Assembly (NCBI GenBank): GCA_002682825.1
Contig: NOKP01000021.1
Span: 186,001-250,000 of the forward strand
Length of the DNA stretch: 64,000 nt
Direction of reading: 5' to 3'
Source of the DNA: Neonectria sp. B-13
Taxonomy: Eukaryota; Ascomycota; Sordariomycetes; Hypocreales; Nectriaceae
The number at the start of each line of letters is the position of its first letter. Within the stretch, counting starts at the first letter, position 1. Both the position numbers and the translations under genes were made by a program. Of this stretch, positions 22,462 to 34,768 are shown piece by piece. The notes beneath the pieces are model-generated. The model was not told the DNA's origin. It saw only the letters and a list, made by a program, of their open reading frames with translations, and did no database searches.

Positions 22462-22698
22462 TTTGTTAGTCTTTGCTAGGCTCTTCGGGAGGGCAAAGAT
22501 GGTCCAATTTCGAGGGTTCAGTGTTTAATAGGACCGTAGTGGCTGTGGCGCCTTGTCAAGTTATAGAATTCGATTCGATGGTTTCCATTGACGTAGACGG
22601 TTGGTGATGCTTGTGGCGAAGAGTTTACACGCTTGAGTGCTGGCTCCCCGTCCTACGTAGTCTAGCAGATGGATGCACCCAGCACAACAACGCCATCT

Positions 22699-22710
22699 TT
22701 TGGCGCCAAA
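22699..22710. promoter_or_regulatory. Perfect palindrome TTTGGCGCCAAA between aldolase and Zn2Cys6 genes
   Basis: A 12-bp perfect palindrome sits in the 640-bp divergent promoter of the aldolase and the regulator. I did not find another copy in nearby promoters, so a dedicated role is uncertain. Confidence 0.3.
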
Positions 22711-23101
22711 GCATCGCTAACGGCAGCACCTAGCGAAGGCTGCATGATCTCTCGCCGTCAACTTCCTCATTCTTTAAGCCGGCTCGAGCCATCCCTGTCC
22801 CCACTCAGGGGGGAGTGGACCCGTGGAGAAGTGATAGTCGGCAGCCAATCGAGAACGAGATGATTCAGGAATGCTATCTTCCCCACAGATACGAGCAATC
22901 GCCAAGAGTCGATACATATCATGGGAGCAGTTGTCGCCTTCGCTAGGAATTTCCCCTTTATCACTGTACGCCCCAAAGCGGAAGTACCTTCACGGATTCA
23001 CCAGATTTCTTTCCCCACCAGCTCTCTCTCTCCAGTCTCAGTCTCCACGCCCACGTTGCTCGCCGTCGGGTTCACTTTCAGCCTCTCAAGTCTCCGGCTC
23101 C

Positions 23102-25292
23102 ATGTCGCTTCACTCTCGCGCGAGCTACCAACCCCGGAAGCACAGCAAGACCTTTACCGGGTGCTGGACATGCCGCGGCCGCAAGGTCAAGTGTGATGAG
23201 GAGCGTCCTGGCTGTCGACAATGCCGCCAGAAGAACCTCGAATGCCAGGGGTACGGCGTCCGTCTGCACTGGATGCAGCCCGAGACAGGGCCTATTGGCA
23301 GCAATGTCGATCCACTACCCCAGTTGCCTCGGGCCAAGTCGCAGCGGAGTCAGATTTCCATCGGTGCGTTCATATTCCTTTCTTGACTACCTTCTACAGC
23401 ACTTACATCGGCTGACTTGTCTTGCAGAACCAATGAAATCAGTCCTGGAGTGCAATGAAATCGACGAGATTCTTACTTCCATCGACACCCTTAAGACCAG
23501 TCAAGTCGGCTGCTTCGGCGTCTTCGGAGCTGGTGACTCTCCTCGCGCCTTCACACCCCTGATTGCTGCACCAAGTCATCGACCTATGTCTATTGACTCT
23601 TCTGATTCCGAACACTTCATTGATCAGCTTGACAACTCTGATCCGTTCAACGTCTCAGAGGCTCTCCCCGTCGCTGTGTTTCTTGATGCATTCAGCCCAT
23701 CCGAGTTCCTGGGTCCGGACTCCCTAAACATCTTTGACTTTTCAACTCCATGCTTCACGTCAGAGGACTTTACCACCAACCTCTACGAGTCGACAGATCT
23801 AGTTCAACACAAGCCCAAGGATAGCCTCAGCTTTGAAGTCTCTAGTCCACGCTTCCACTACAATGCCTGGGAGACGCTCTCCCACCCCATCCCTCGCTGT
23901 CCGACGGAATCGCCCCTCACGAGACAAGAACAGTTTCTCATGTCCCATTACGTGAATCGGGTTGTGCAGCTTTTTTGCGTCATCGATAATGCCAAAAGCC
24001 CTTGGAAGACTATCCATCTGCCTCGTGCACTTCAAAGCATTGGTCAACTCACCATTGTCGGATCAACCTCCCGGATCCAAGGTGCCCTACGAAACGCCCT
24101 GTTGTCAATAAGCGCCTTCTATCTGTCCAACGACAACAAATCCCGATCCCGCGACGACGATGCCCTCAAGTGGGCAAACGAAGCGGCATGGTTCCGATGT
24201 AAAGCAATCAAGCTTCTCAAGGATGCTGTCGAGAACGACTTCTACTCTGTGCCTAAGCCAAAGTATAAGGAATTCCTGGCGACCATGCTGTCGATGATCT
24301 CGATCAACGTACAACGTCCCTCCTTGTCTGCCTTGGTTACCTCGTACTAACGCGCAACCTAGGTCATGTCAGGAGATTTAGATACATGTGGTGTCCATCT
24401 TGATGGTGCTTGGCGCTTAATGACCCACGCAAGGAACTGGAAGTCCAAATACTCAACAAAGGCTCGCGCCCTTCACCGCATATACTTTTACCTACGTACA
24501 ATATACGAAAGCACCGCTCTGTGGGATCAGACCGAACGCGCCTGTCTAGAAAACACGTCCGAGGAGTCATCTACACCAGCTCACATGTCCACAAAAGTCA
24601 GCCTACCTCCAGCTGACGACGGATGCCCTCCAAGCAACCTGATTATACCCGACTCCATGGCTCGCATGGCCACCTACGAAAGCATTTACGGTGTCCCTCA
24701 AAAGCTCTTGGTTCTTTTGACGAGGGCTGTTCACCTCATTGGCCAAGTGAACGAAGCAAGAAACAGGGACAGGAGCGGCTTAATACCAGATCACTTATCG
24801 AGTCAATGCGACGAGCTGGAGACATGCATCATGGACAAGCAGATTGAAGAGGAACTTGAGCGATGGCTGCCAGATGCCCAGAGTTCGAACTCCGATATCA
24901 TCCGCCATCAAACACAGGCGTTTCACAATGCCGTTATCATTTACTTTGCCCAACACATCCGTCTTCTCGGACATCGCTATTTGCAACCATATATTAAGGC
25001 GGTTCTCGACAATATTGAGGCTATCGAGAGAATTAAAGAGGAAACACAGACACTGGCAGCACCCCTTTACTGGCCTGCATTCATTGCTGCCAGTGAAGCC
25101 TTTGAGCAGGATCTGCAGGATAGGTTTAAACGCTGGTACGAGCAGGTCGAATTTTATGGATTTGAAGCTGTGCGGACCGGAATCAGAGTTCTCACAGAAG
25201 TCTGGAAAGAGGGACCTGGTCCTGCGAATCGAAAAACATGTTTGTGGAGGATAGTTGCCACACGTTCAGGTCAAAGCCTTATGTTGACTTGA
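23102..25292 (+). CDS. Zn2Cys6 transcription factor, ARCA/UGA3-like with Fungal_trans_2-type body
   Basis: Exons 23102-23363, 23428-24308 and 24363-25292. The N-terminal cluster reads FTGCWTCRGRKVKC, then six residues to CRQCRQKNLEC. The F-T-G-C-W-T-C-R form is typical of the ARGRII/UGA3/ArcA group. A serine- and acid-rich linker follows, then a helical body (LTRQEQFLMSHYVNRVV, GALRNALLSISAFYLS, HLDGAWRLM, LHRIYFYLRTIYEST) ending SGQSLMLT, as usual in this group. I chose ATG 23102 because the in-frame upstream part from 22871 looks like 5' UTR. UGA3 and ArcA relatives control use of GABA and amino acids. Located between an aldolase and an amino-acid transporter, it likely controls this block (inference). 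Confidence 0.87.
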
Positions 25293-25596
25293 GGCATACC
25301 TGGGCCATACGCAATCCAGTGCTGCAGTCGCCTTGAAGCACTTGATCAGTATGAGGTTGCTTGGCTAGTTACACTGTCGAGAAAGACACACCTGGTGGCT
25401 TGGATATCGTGGCAACAGGCTGAATGGCATGAGATCGGGCAGACCCAGGTCAGTGCAATGGCACTAGGCAGAGACGCGGCGGGTGCTCGTTGGAATGAAA
25501 CCAGAAAATAACACTGCGTCTCCAGAATCCGACCATCAAAACTAGGTTCATTAAAGTGAACCTCAGAGATGAATTGAGATCTCTCCTGTTAGCCAC

Positions 25597-27167
25597 TCAT
25601 TCAGTGGCATTGCTCGCACAAGCCCAAGGCATTGTCGCCGATTCTGTTGCAATGGCCTCGATAGACGCCCACAAACCAAGGATGCAGATAAGTAGCCCAC
25701 TGATGAAGAGCATGACGTTGGCAAGGAATCGACAGGTCTGTTTCCAGCTGCCGAACCAGTTTCCGTAGTGCATCCACAGCCAAAAGATTCCAGGCAGACC
25801 ATACGAAAACCAACTGGCGAACATGGCGGCAATGAGGCCAAGAAGACTATTGAAAACGGGAATGGACTGAGAAATGACGAGAGACATGGCCCAGATACCA
25901 AATGTGACGCCAATCCAGGCAACCCCGGAAAGCTTGGTTCTTCTGACCATGTGCTTGGTGTTGCGGAACATGCGAGAAAAGATGTAAGCAGCCGCCACGT
26001 GTCCGTAGATGACTCCAGCGATGACAATGGTTGGAATGGCAATGCCCCAGATTGCCTTACGCATGCTGTCTGATCCTGCTGCTGACAAGGCAGGCGATGG
26101 GACGTCTGTGCCGACACAAACGTAGATGACGATGGCAGCGACAAGGTAAATAACTGTGTCGAAGATTTGGAGGAGCGCCAGAGCCTTGGGCCAGTCTTCG
26201 GGTTTCTTGAACTCGGCGATGACGCTGAAGAAGCAAGAATGGCTGGCTGATCTGGACGTTAGCTCTGCTACTTTCGCCCGCAGCTTTCGAAGTAGAGTCA
26301 CTCACAGAATGCAATGGCAATGTTGGTCACAGCCAAGAAAGCGCCTGTAAGTCCAAGCTCCCGCGAGACTTCAATGCTTCCTGAACCGATGGGTCTCTCA
26401 ATAGCAACGTCTCCCAGCGTTACAAGCACGGCTAGTGTAATGGACGCGCAGGCTATGACTATAGTTAGCTTGATGACACCGCACCCAACTAGTCTTGACG
26501 GAGTACTCACAAGCCATTGACATGTAGCTTGTAAACTTCAACGTCCTGGGGAGGTTGAGAACCCAGAAGATACCCAGCCCAACAAACCCCCAGGCGATGG
26601 TGCAAGTCGAGCTGTTGGTCAGAGTGTTGAGGCAGATTGTCAATGTTAGTAGGTGACTCGCCATGACAAAAACCTGGAAGGTGACTTGGGCCCAGCCGAA
26701 AATTTCCTGGAATAGTCGCCCCATGCCAATGGGTCTTCCGATTACCTCGACAGCGTCGCCGAAGTTCTGCACGGAAGGATATGCCCGGTGGAACTCCCCC
26801 AAAACAAGGCCGGAGTATGTCGACAGGACACCCAGAATGAGGATCAAGATTATTCCGGGTACGAGTCCGACGGTCGCTAGGACGGAAGGTAGGGACAAGA
26901 TGCCGAGAGAGACGGTTTCGGCGATCAAGACGATGCCGCCTTGCCTACAGAATTCGTCAGTATCCTACAAATCTCTCAACGCACTTCTCTGGGACCATAC
27001 CACCATGTCAACGTCTTGTAGTTGATCAATTCGCCGTCTTCTTCTCGCCCCAAGACCACATTTTTCTGTCCAGCCGGAGCGCTGATAACTGGAATTATCT
27101 CGGTGCTGACGCTCGCTTTCTCGCGGTCGGAGCTGTCCACTGCTCCCACTGTAGCCGAAGGACCCAT
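25597..27167 (-). CDS. Amino-acid transporter, Aa_trans (AVT/N-system) family
   Basis: Several exons from ATG at 27167 to stop at 25597. A hydrophilic start (MGPSATVGAVDSSDREK) precedes INYKTLTW, then a glycine-rich first segment with TVSLGILSLPSVLATVGLVPG, the hallmark of the AAAP superfamily. The following exons encode about eleven membrane segments, including SGLVLGEFHRAYPSVQNFGDA, GWAQVTFQVFVMASHLLT, LNLPRTLKFTSYMSMA, FSVIAEFKKPEDWPKAL and GLPGIFWLWMHYGNWFGSWKQTCRF. The last resembles the Neurospora mtr-type neutral amino-acid transporter end. Location may be plasma membrane or vacuole. Introns fall near 26950, 26505, 26300 and 26250. Together with the permease at 14.9 kb, two transporters flank the oxidase/aldolase set. 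Confidence 0.88.
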
Positions 27168-29239
27168 TGTCGTGGTGACTATCGGCGAGCTTAGTGCTCA
27201 CTAGTGATGAAATGCGAATCTGGTAAGAGTATTGACCGGGAATTTGGTCGTTGATTGCTGTAAAATTGTGTCGAAATCGGGCGTTGGAACGGTTGCAAGT
27301 GTTGGTGGAGGAATTTGTAGATGTTTAGGGGAAAGGAACAGGTCCCAATGTTGTAGGCTCGGATCATGTGCACCTCAAAGAACCTTCGGTATTGCAGCAT
27401 GATACCGGGGTTGAAAGCCTGGAACAATCTTTTCTGCTGCGGGTCATGATTTGCCCACAAGGGTGGCGTCGGAGCCATCGGGGTTCCTGCAAGGATGAAG
27501 CTATCACCAAATTGGGTTGCGGGCATAGCTGAATTACCGCGGCAACAATAGAAACCCATTTTTATTATGGTCCGTCAGTGATCGAGATATCAGCGCAAAA
27601 TCTGCATTTAATTCAAACACATGATTGCATCTCTTGTCTTGATTCATGTTCACGCATTCTGGGTCCCATCCCATGACCAACTACTTCAACATCGGTCGTT
27701 CATGTCAAATGCCGATCAATCCATTAGACCTAGGCTAGGTTTCAGAAATAGAGGAACTGTATTTATATTTACCACAGAAACTGAAAAGTCTCTTCTGTGC
27801 AAGGTTATTGAAATCCAAGGAATTTTAAACCTAGGCACGAACGGCAAGGTGATAATACCCCTCACCAAAGACTACACAGAAGATCTCAACTGTCCTGATG
27901 AATCCTAATGACTATTGGAGGGGGAGGCTCAGACGATGATTATGTCGAATACGGAGATGTTTGGCGTTCTAGACCTAAACTAATTCAGCTCTATGTGCCT
28001 CTTCCTCGAAGTCGTCCATCTTTATCTCCGAATCCTCGCACGCGACAGCAGGACAGCTGCGGCCAGGTAACACTTATCGAGCAAAGCCGTCAAGTTTCGC
28101 TAGCGAATCAGGGAAGCAACTGTGCTGGCTTAAAACGGCACTCGACAAGACCCAACCAAGCAAGACGGCGCAGCCTGGTGCCGTGCACAAGTGCCGGTCT
28201 TGATTGCGCTGTCGAAGCAATAGGCACTGCCTTTGTCCCGGGTCGTGATGGTGATAATAATGGTCATTACGACTGGGTTGCTTTGGCTTGACATCTTTAC
28301 ATGCGCCCTGGTTGTGTGTCGCTCGCTGGATTGGGAAGATAATCGGCGTACCAAATGGGAGCTACTTTGTCAAGATCAAAGTGAGGTTACCTGGAAATGT
28401 GGCGGGGAAGATTGACTTGCTCGACGAAAGATTTTGGGCGCCATGTTCTTCCATATGATGAGTGCATCTCTGCGTAATTTCGCCCGCCGGGGTACTCATT
28501 TTATGACGTGATTAGTTCTACAATAAGAGGACTTCCCTTCAAGAACTTGCACCGCAACGTCTATTCCAATCTGCAAGCGGCGTCCCCGATGCCCACGTCT
28601 CATCAACTCCGCTTCAGCGCTTGGTCTACGGCTCAGATTCAGCTGAAAAACACCACCGCCCCAAATTTTGTGTGAGCCTCCACTACATGTTCGATCCGTA
28701 AAGTCCTATTAGCTACTTGGGTAGCTGAGGCTTTGCCCGTGGCGATCCCCGACTGGTCGCTTATCTGCACAATCCAATATTGCCCCGTATCGGCGTTTCC
28801 GCTTCCATCCACATGCTGTGCACTGCCGCACATCGCAATCGCCGCTTAGCGACACAACATGGACCGGTATTATAATGCTCGTATTACCGCTTACATGCGT
28901 CGCTAAGTACTGCGACCGTCCTCAGTGTTGTCCAATGACGGTTATGTTTCCGGCCAAGAATGCCAATCCGCAATGTCCGGGAACGGCGATTAGCGTCTCA
29001 TTGCATGCAGATGACTGGAATGGGGATAGTATAACCAGAGAGCACTTGAATGGCGACGACCTTCAGTGAGATTGCACAACATAGTTTGCGAAACTTATGG
29101 CTGCTCAACACGTATTTAACGTGAATATCCCGTTGGTTTTCGATTCAATTACCGCTCCCCACAACATTCAATTCCGAACAACAGCAATGGGAACAGCATC
29201 ACCAACCCACCCATCATTAATCACAGCAAGCACAACACA
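27168..29239. other. Intergenic, 2.1 kb
   Basis: Open frames at 27621-27908, 27908-28291 and 28818-29069 have no family features or coherent codon use. The right end is the promoter of the binding-protein gene. I see no repeat or RNA gene. Confidence 0.5.
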
Positions 29240-30273
29240 ATGATCCATACATCAAAACTATTCGCCGTCGTTGCTTCTTTTCTAGCTCTGACTTGCTCTG
29301 CAGCGGACCCGGCTGCGGTTTACAATGGCGGTCTCAGCAAGGGCAAGGACAATATCAAGTTGCGCATTGCTAACGGAGGCGCTGGCCAGAGTGGTTTGAT
29401 CAAAGGTACGTCCCAAACTAGACAAAAATGACAGGTCTTCCCTTGGCTAATTTTTTCAGAACTTGCCGATGCCTACATCAAAGACCAAGTGAAGGGCGGG
29501 GAGGATCCATTCCAGGTCGCTTGGTACAAAAGCGATACCACCTACACCATTCAATATCTACAGACTGGTGAAGTCGACGTAGGCATCACTTACAACGAAG
29601 CGGCTGAGAAAATTGCCATTGAACAAGGCATTGCAACCTCCCCTAGCTACTATGCCTTCCGCGACCACTTCCTCCTCGTTGGCCCTCACTCCAATCCTGC
29701 GAATCTTTCCAAGTCGGGCGATAACGATATCTATTCGCTCTTTTCTAGCCTTCGTGAGGCCGCCGAGGGAAATGCGACTGAGCCCCCGGTACGATTCCTG
29801 ACCCGCTACGACAAGTCGGCCACCAATATCAAGGAGACTCTTCTGTGGGCAGGAATTGGACAGGTTTGTTGAAATACAGTCCCGCTCAGAGTTCAGCTTG
29901 ATTAACATTTCTGTAGGTCCCCTGGGCCTATGCCTACTCCACTTGGTATCACCAGTTTATCGCATTCCCGATCCAGGCTCTTACAGCCGCCATCAAGCTC
30001 GAGGAGTACACCATCACTGACCGTGGAACCATTCTTTCGCTGGATGAGGAGCTGCGAAATGAGACTTTCATCTACAAGGCCGGCTCCGACAAAGCCAACG
30101 ATCCTCTCCTGAACCCTGGCCATCTGCTGATTGGAAAGAAGGCATCCAACGCTGATGATGCCCTGAAGTTCGCCAAGTGGCTCGTTAGTAGCAAGGGTCA
30201 ATCAGTCGTCACAGGATTCAAGAAGGACGGCGAACAGCTCTACAGTGGGGCCCCGAAGAGGTCTGTTGACTGA
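29240..30273 (+). CDS. Secreted periplasmic-binding-protein-like (TupA/PBP-like) protein
   Basis: Three exons (29240-29405, 29460-29863, 29917-30273), about 308 residues. The N-terminus is a clear signal peptide (KLFAVVASFLALTCSAADP). The mature part has a type II periplasmic-binding fold pattern: LRIANGGAGQSGLIKELADAY, YLQTGEVDVGITYNEAAE, DHFLLVGPHSNPANL, RFLTRYDKSATNIKETLLW, and the tungstate-binding-protein-like YTITDRGT. These blocks match bacterial TupA-type anion-binding proteins, in which R-x-D-x-S-x-T contacts the oxyanion. No ABC partner is visible, and a fungus has no periplasm, so the role may be anion or metabolite scavenging at the cell surface (inference). Bacterial ancestry is likely, but the gene now has two ordinary fungal introns. 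Confidence 0.85.
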
Positions 30274-30782
30274 TGACTGGGTTAGAACGCTGATTGTTGA
30301 AGCTTTAACGGATGCTGACTGTTCCTTCTTTTTCATAGATTGAATGGATATTCGCAAGGCATTAGCTGGCATTAGAGCGATGTTTGTTTTGGGCGGGTTT
30401 CTTTCCAGGGTTTAATGAAAGATGTGCAAGTTGATGAAGGGGAGTTTACCAATTGAGACCAGTAGCATGTGTAGCCTTTAAGCTGAGAGTTTCAGTAGGG
30501 TGGTAGCCAAATCACCAAGTTTTCTCACCTACGACTCGGTGTAATAACAATTGGATTCAATTCTCGAAATCAGTTTAACTACCCTACACTCCGCAAGTTC
30601 CATTCCGGCCATGCTGCTTTTGGTAGGAGACGCCGACCCCGCACCCGGAGATAATTGTCCCCAGTGGCTGCCCCGCATGTTCGACTTCGTTCGCTGACTC
30701 CTCCTCAAACCCTTCACCACTCTGCAGTTGTGACTGGCTGCCTGTGGTGAAGATACCCAAACTCACCTGCTTATACACAGAA
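30274..30782. other. Intergenic, 509 bp
   Basis: 3' flank of the binding-protein gene and promoter of the following regulator. No gene seen. Confidence 0.5.
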
Positions 30783-32871
30783 GATGCCTTCTTTGAGGAA
30801 TCCCTGCTCGGAATGCAAAGGTACGGCCAATTGCCTTGCCCGAGACTGCACTACATCAGCTTACTAACATCGGCTTTGTCCTCTCAAGGCAAGCACCTAA
30901 GATGTACGTCGCGGTGAAAACATTTACTGTTCTAGCCCCTAATGCCTGGAACCTAAAGATAACTGACATGCTGTGTCTGTTGAATGAGCGGCGTAGGCGA
31001 TGAAGATACTCTGCAGTGTCGTCGATGTCGCAACAAGAGTCTGCAATGCGTTCGTCCGGGGAGAAAACGGCCGTTTCGTCACGGCTCATCCGCCAAATAT
31101 GATGCTCAGTTTCCTGAAGCTCAAAATTGGGTGAATAGCAATGCTAGAGAGTGTAAGTTGGTTCTGAAAGCAAGCCCTTTCCTGGTTCCCCCAAGCTTGG
31201 TCTTACAATTCCCAGTTCGACTACACACGACTCCTCAAGGCCCAGCCCAAAGGATTGCCCCAGAAATTGAAGCCGGCGTGGAGAAATCTAGAAAGGATGT
31301 GAACCAGACTGATATTGAACCATCAACGGGACTGAAGTCTCCCCAAGTTGCTGTCTTCCCCACAACTCCAAACAGCGCTGCTCTCGTCTCATTGGCTTCA
31401 GAAGATGCCGGCGGTGCGAGTCCGCCCCTAGTTCTGAATCAAATAATTCCAGATCACCAAGCCGATTACCACAATAGCGCCTCCCCAGTTCTTCCGGTAT
31501 TATCACAACGAGGCCCTTCTTGGGGTGGCTTGTTAAACGACCTCGAACCAAAGCCAGACAATGATCAAGCCCTGGAGGCTATCCAAGAAGCGTGTCTGCT
31601 GAGGTACTATGTGAATGAACTTGCGCATTGGGTAAGGCTCCAATCCCCCACACGTCTAGGGTGACGTCTTTGCTCACGATTCAAGTTCGACATCTGCGAC
31701 CACCGGAGTCGGTTCCAGCTCCTTGTTCCGGAGCGGGCAAGAAGCTACCCACCCTTGCGATTTGCTATCTTCGCTGTCTCGGCGCGCCATCTCTGTCGTC
31801 TTCCAGAGTTGAAGACACCAAAGGGAATCGTTTATCACGGCCAACTGCTTCCCAACTTGACCCCAGACACTGCCGTTGAGTACATGCTAAAATGCATTCC
31901 CGTTCTGAAAGAGTTTCATGAAACTCGGGATGAGGAGACTCGGGAATTGATCGTCACGACAGCAGTGATTCTACGCCAGTTTGAGGAAATGGACGATGAC
32001 GAAGACGACGAAGACACCGCCGACAGTAGCACTCGTATCTACGGACGGGTCAATTTCCTGGCCATTCTTAATACGGTGCTTAGGAGTTCAAATTCGAGGG
32101 ATCTCGTCAAACGCCTGGACCTTCTAAATGCTTCTTATTGGATTGCATTGAGGCAAGAAGTATATTTTGCCCTTCGCAAAGGCTACTCTCCGCAGATGGT
32201 GGAGCCCCCAGTGGAATGGGCCGATATCTCACCAGAAAACAAACTGGTGATTCACACAAACCAGGTGGCCAAGTGGCACTTCGACGATAAATCGGAAGCC
32301 GAATGGCGTGAGTTGAAATATATTGCGTTGAGATGTGGTATTTGGTCTTAATAGCTGACGACTCCACAGAACGATTGAAGGAACAGGAAGCGTACCTTGA
32401 GCAACATGTTGCCGGTCAGCTCTCGCCAATTCTATCTCGACCGCCTGATAGAGCAAATGGTGAAGTATTCCCGGCGATTTGGTACGCATCAACAATGGCA
32501 CTCACCGGTATGCAACACCTCATGGTTGCCAAGATGATTTTAATCGCCGAGTCGCCACTCCTTGGGTACATCTTTACAACCTGACTGCACTTGTATGTTT
32601 GTTGACTTCAGATAGAAGAGGTGACACCGATGTACGTCTGGCCTATCGGGAAGCAGAGGGTAAAGTTCGCTCCCTAGTTCTTGACGTTTGTGGCATCGCC
32701 TTACAACATCCCGCGACACCACCGGCCATGGTCAATGCGGCTATTGCCATACAGCTCTATGGCAGTTATTTTACTGACCCGTGGGACCGGGAGGCTTTGA
32801 AAGGCATTGTGCAAAGGTTCAAGGACAAACGCGCCTGGCCAGTTCCCAAGGCATTGCAACTGTTCAGATAG
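30783..32871 (+). CDS. Zn2Cys6 transcription factor
   Basis: The zinc cluster is spread over three small exons. ATG 30783 begins MPSLRNPCSECK, a second mini-exon encodes KGKHLR, and the third starts near 31018. Joined, they give C-x2-C-x6-C-x6-C-x2-C-x6-C followed by the basic stretch RPGRKRPFRHGS. A proline/serine-rich linker precedes EACLLRYYVNELAHW, FDICDHRSRFQLLVPERA, VYHGQLLPN, and an acidic run (EEMDDDEDDEDTADSS). The body then reads LLNASYWIALRQEVYFALRKG, and after introns near 32308 and 32570 it ends DPWDREALKGIVQRFKDKRAWPVPKALQLF. The body fits the Fungal_trans_2 group. An intron at 31152-31213 is a multiple of three, so the frame also reads through it. Targets are unknown. Confidence 0.83.
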
Positions 32872-33605
32872 TGATTAGTGAAACAGGGGATCGCTCGGGG
32901 ACTTGTATACTTTATTATAATATATTCACAAGTAATTGCCCCAAATATCGCACATCTAGTCACCAAGTTTGACCATGTTGTGACATAGTCTAATTCCCTG
33001 ACAATGAGGGGGGCATGCTGTGTTCAACTTTGACCAGCTCGTTCACAATCTCAGGCAGCGTCTCCAACCAACCGAACCCGAGTTTTTGATGCACAGCTTA
33101 CCGTGGCCCCTCAATCCACAAGGTCCGCAACTCTTTTGGGTCTTGCCACGTTCAAGAATCGATGTCTGAGATTTACAGGAGTCTTTCGGGGGTAGCTGCT
33201 ATATCAGGTTAGTAGTTCCTCCTGGTGTTCCCCGCATTTTCACAACGGTCTCCTACTTGGGCAGCTATCAACGACCTTTGACGGCGTCCGCTTGGTGGAG
33301 ATTCCCCCGAGTTATGGAGACTACCCAAAATAGGCAATTAGTTGAATCGAACGTGAGTTGCCTCCGCTCGATTCTGCATGTACCGCCGGGATGTTACCAT
33401 GAAGCATAGAACCTTCCGAAATGATCACTTTGAGGAAAGAAAAGAAAGAGAGCCCATTGTTTTGGAAATTCCCTCTTTCGTCGATCGTTACGGGTCTTTG
33501 ACATCTTCTGTACGTATAAGAACCATCGTCTCTTCCTTCGAGAGTTGAGAATTGATCACAATCATCAGCTCTTAGCTTCATCATCCTCAAGTCATCCCAG
33601 GTATT
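32872..33605. other. Intergenic, 734 bp
   Basis: No supported gene. The last 200 bp are the likely 5' UTR and promoter of the dehydrogenase. Confidence 0.5.
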
Positions 33606-34768
33606 ATGTCTCAACCACTCAACATCGCTGTCGTCGGCCTTGGCCGTATGGTAAGCACCTGTCACCCTTACCCAAGTACCAGGTCTGACCAAGATACAAC
33701 AGGGGAAGCGACATGTCCACACTCTACTGTACCGAGTACCCCATGCTCGAGTAGTAGCAGTGTGCAGCTCTTTGGACCAGGAGGTTACATGGGCTGAAGA
33801 GAACCCCGAGTACAAGAACTTCGGCATCTCTGTTTACAGCAATTACGAGGACATGCTGAATCATCCCGGGCTTCAGGCTGTTTGGGTATCAACCAGCACT
33901 GATGTGCACGCAAGCCAATCTCTGCTTGCAATTGCCAAAGACCTCCATGTCTTGTGTGAAAAGCCGTTGAGTACGGATATGGCGGAGGTATGGTGCCTTA
34001 CCACGATTTTCGTCATTTCCATGCTAATTCATTCCGAAACAGGCCCAGTCGGTGGTTGATGCTGCCAAGCAGAAGCCTAACCTCAAGGTTATGGCCGGCT
34101 TCTCTCGCCGCTTCGACGCATCCTACCGTGATGCTGCCGACAAGATCTTGAACAACAAGGCCATTGGCGAACCATTCATGGTGCGATCCAACACCTGTGA
34201 TCTTCGCGACGAAACTGGATTCTTTGTTCGGTATGCTGCCCGAAATGGCGGCATCTTCGTCGACTGCGCTATCCACGATATTGATCTGTCACTCTGGTAT
34301 CTGGGTAATCCTCTGCCCAAGGCCTGCTGGGCAGCTGGTACCATTCAGCACCATCCGGAACTCAAGGAGTTGAACGATGTCGACAATGCTGTTGGCATTG
34401 TCGAGTTCTGGGGCGGGAAGATTGCCTACTTCTACTGTTCTCGAACGCAGGCCCATGGCCACGACGTGTGCACTGAAATCACAGGAAAGACCGGCAAGGT
34501 GATGGTCAACGTCATCCCCAAAGCCAACAATGTCGTCATTGCAGATAAGCTGGGAATGCGCCATGAGGTCCAGCCCGAGTACTGGCAGAGGTTCGAGGAC
34601 GCCTTTGCCCTGGAGGCCAATGAGTTTACCGACAGTGTGCTCAACGACAAGCCTGTACCACTTCCAATGGAAGGGGGTTTGATGGTGATGCACATCGGAA
34701 GGGCTCTTCAGCAGGCTCTCCTCTCTGGAGAAGTGGTCAAGTTTAACGAAAAGGGAGAACTTCTTTGA
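33606..34768 (+). CDS. Gfo/Idh/MocA oxidoreductase, inositol 2-dehydrogenase-like
   Basis: Three exons (33606-33650, 33703-33987, 34043-34768). The first encodes the Rossmann start MSQPLNIAVVGLGRM and continues GKRHVHTLLYRVPHARVVAVC. Family blocks are AVWVSTSTDVHASQ, VLCEKPLSTDMAE (the E-K-P motif with catalytic lysine), MAGFSRRFDASYRDA, IFVDCAIHDIDLSLWYLG (H-D-x-D dyad region), and GLMVMHIGRALQQALLSGEVVKF near the end. The length of about 351 residues is normal. The enzyme should oxidise a polyol or sugar such as myo-inositol with NAD in the cytosol. Substrate is inferred from overall similarity only. No inositol transporter is adjacent. Confidence 0.92.

Noticed and set aside
22871..23101. 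In-frame upstream start for the ArcA/UGA3-like regulator
   Set aside because: The added 77 residues are low-complexity and unlike family members; treated as 5' UTR.
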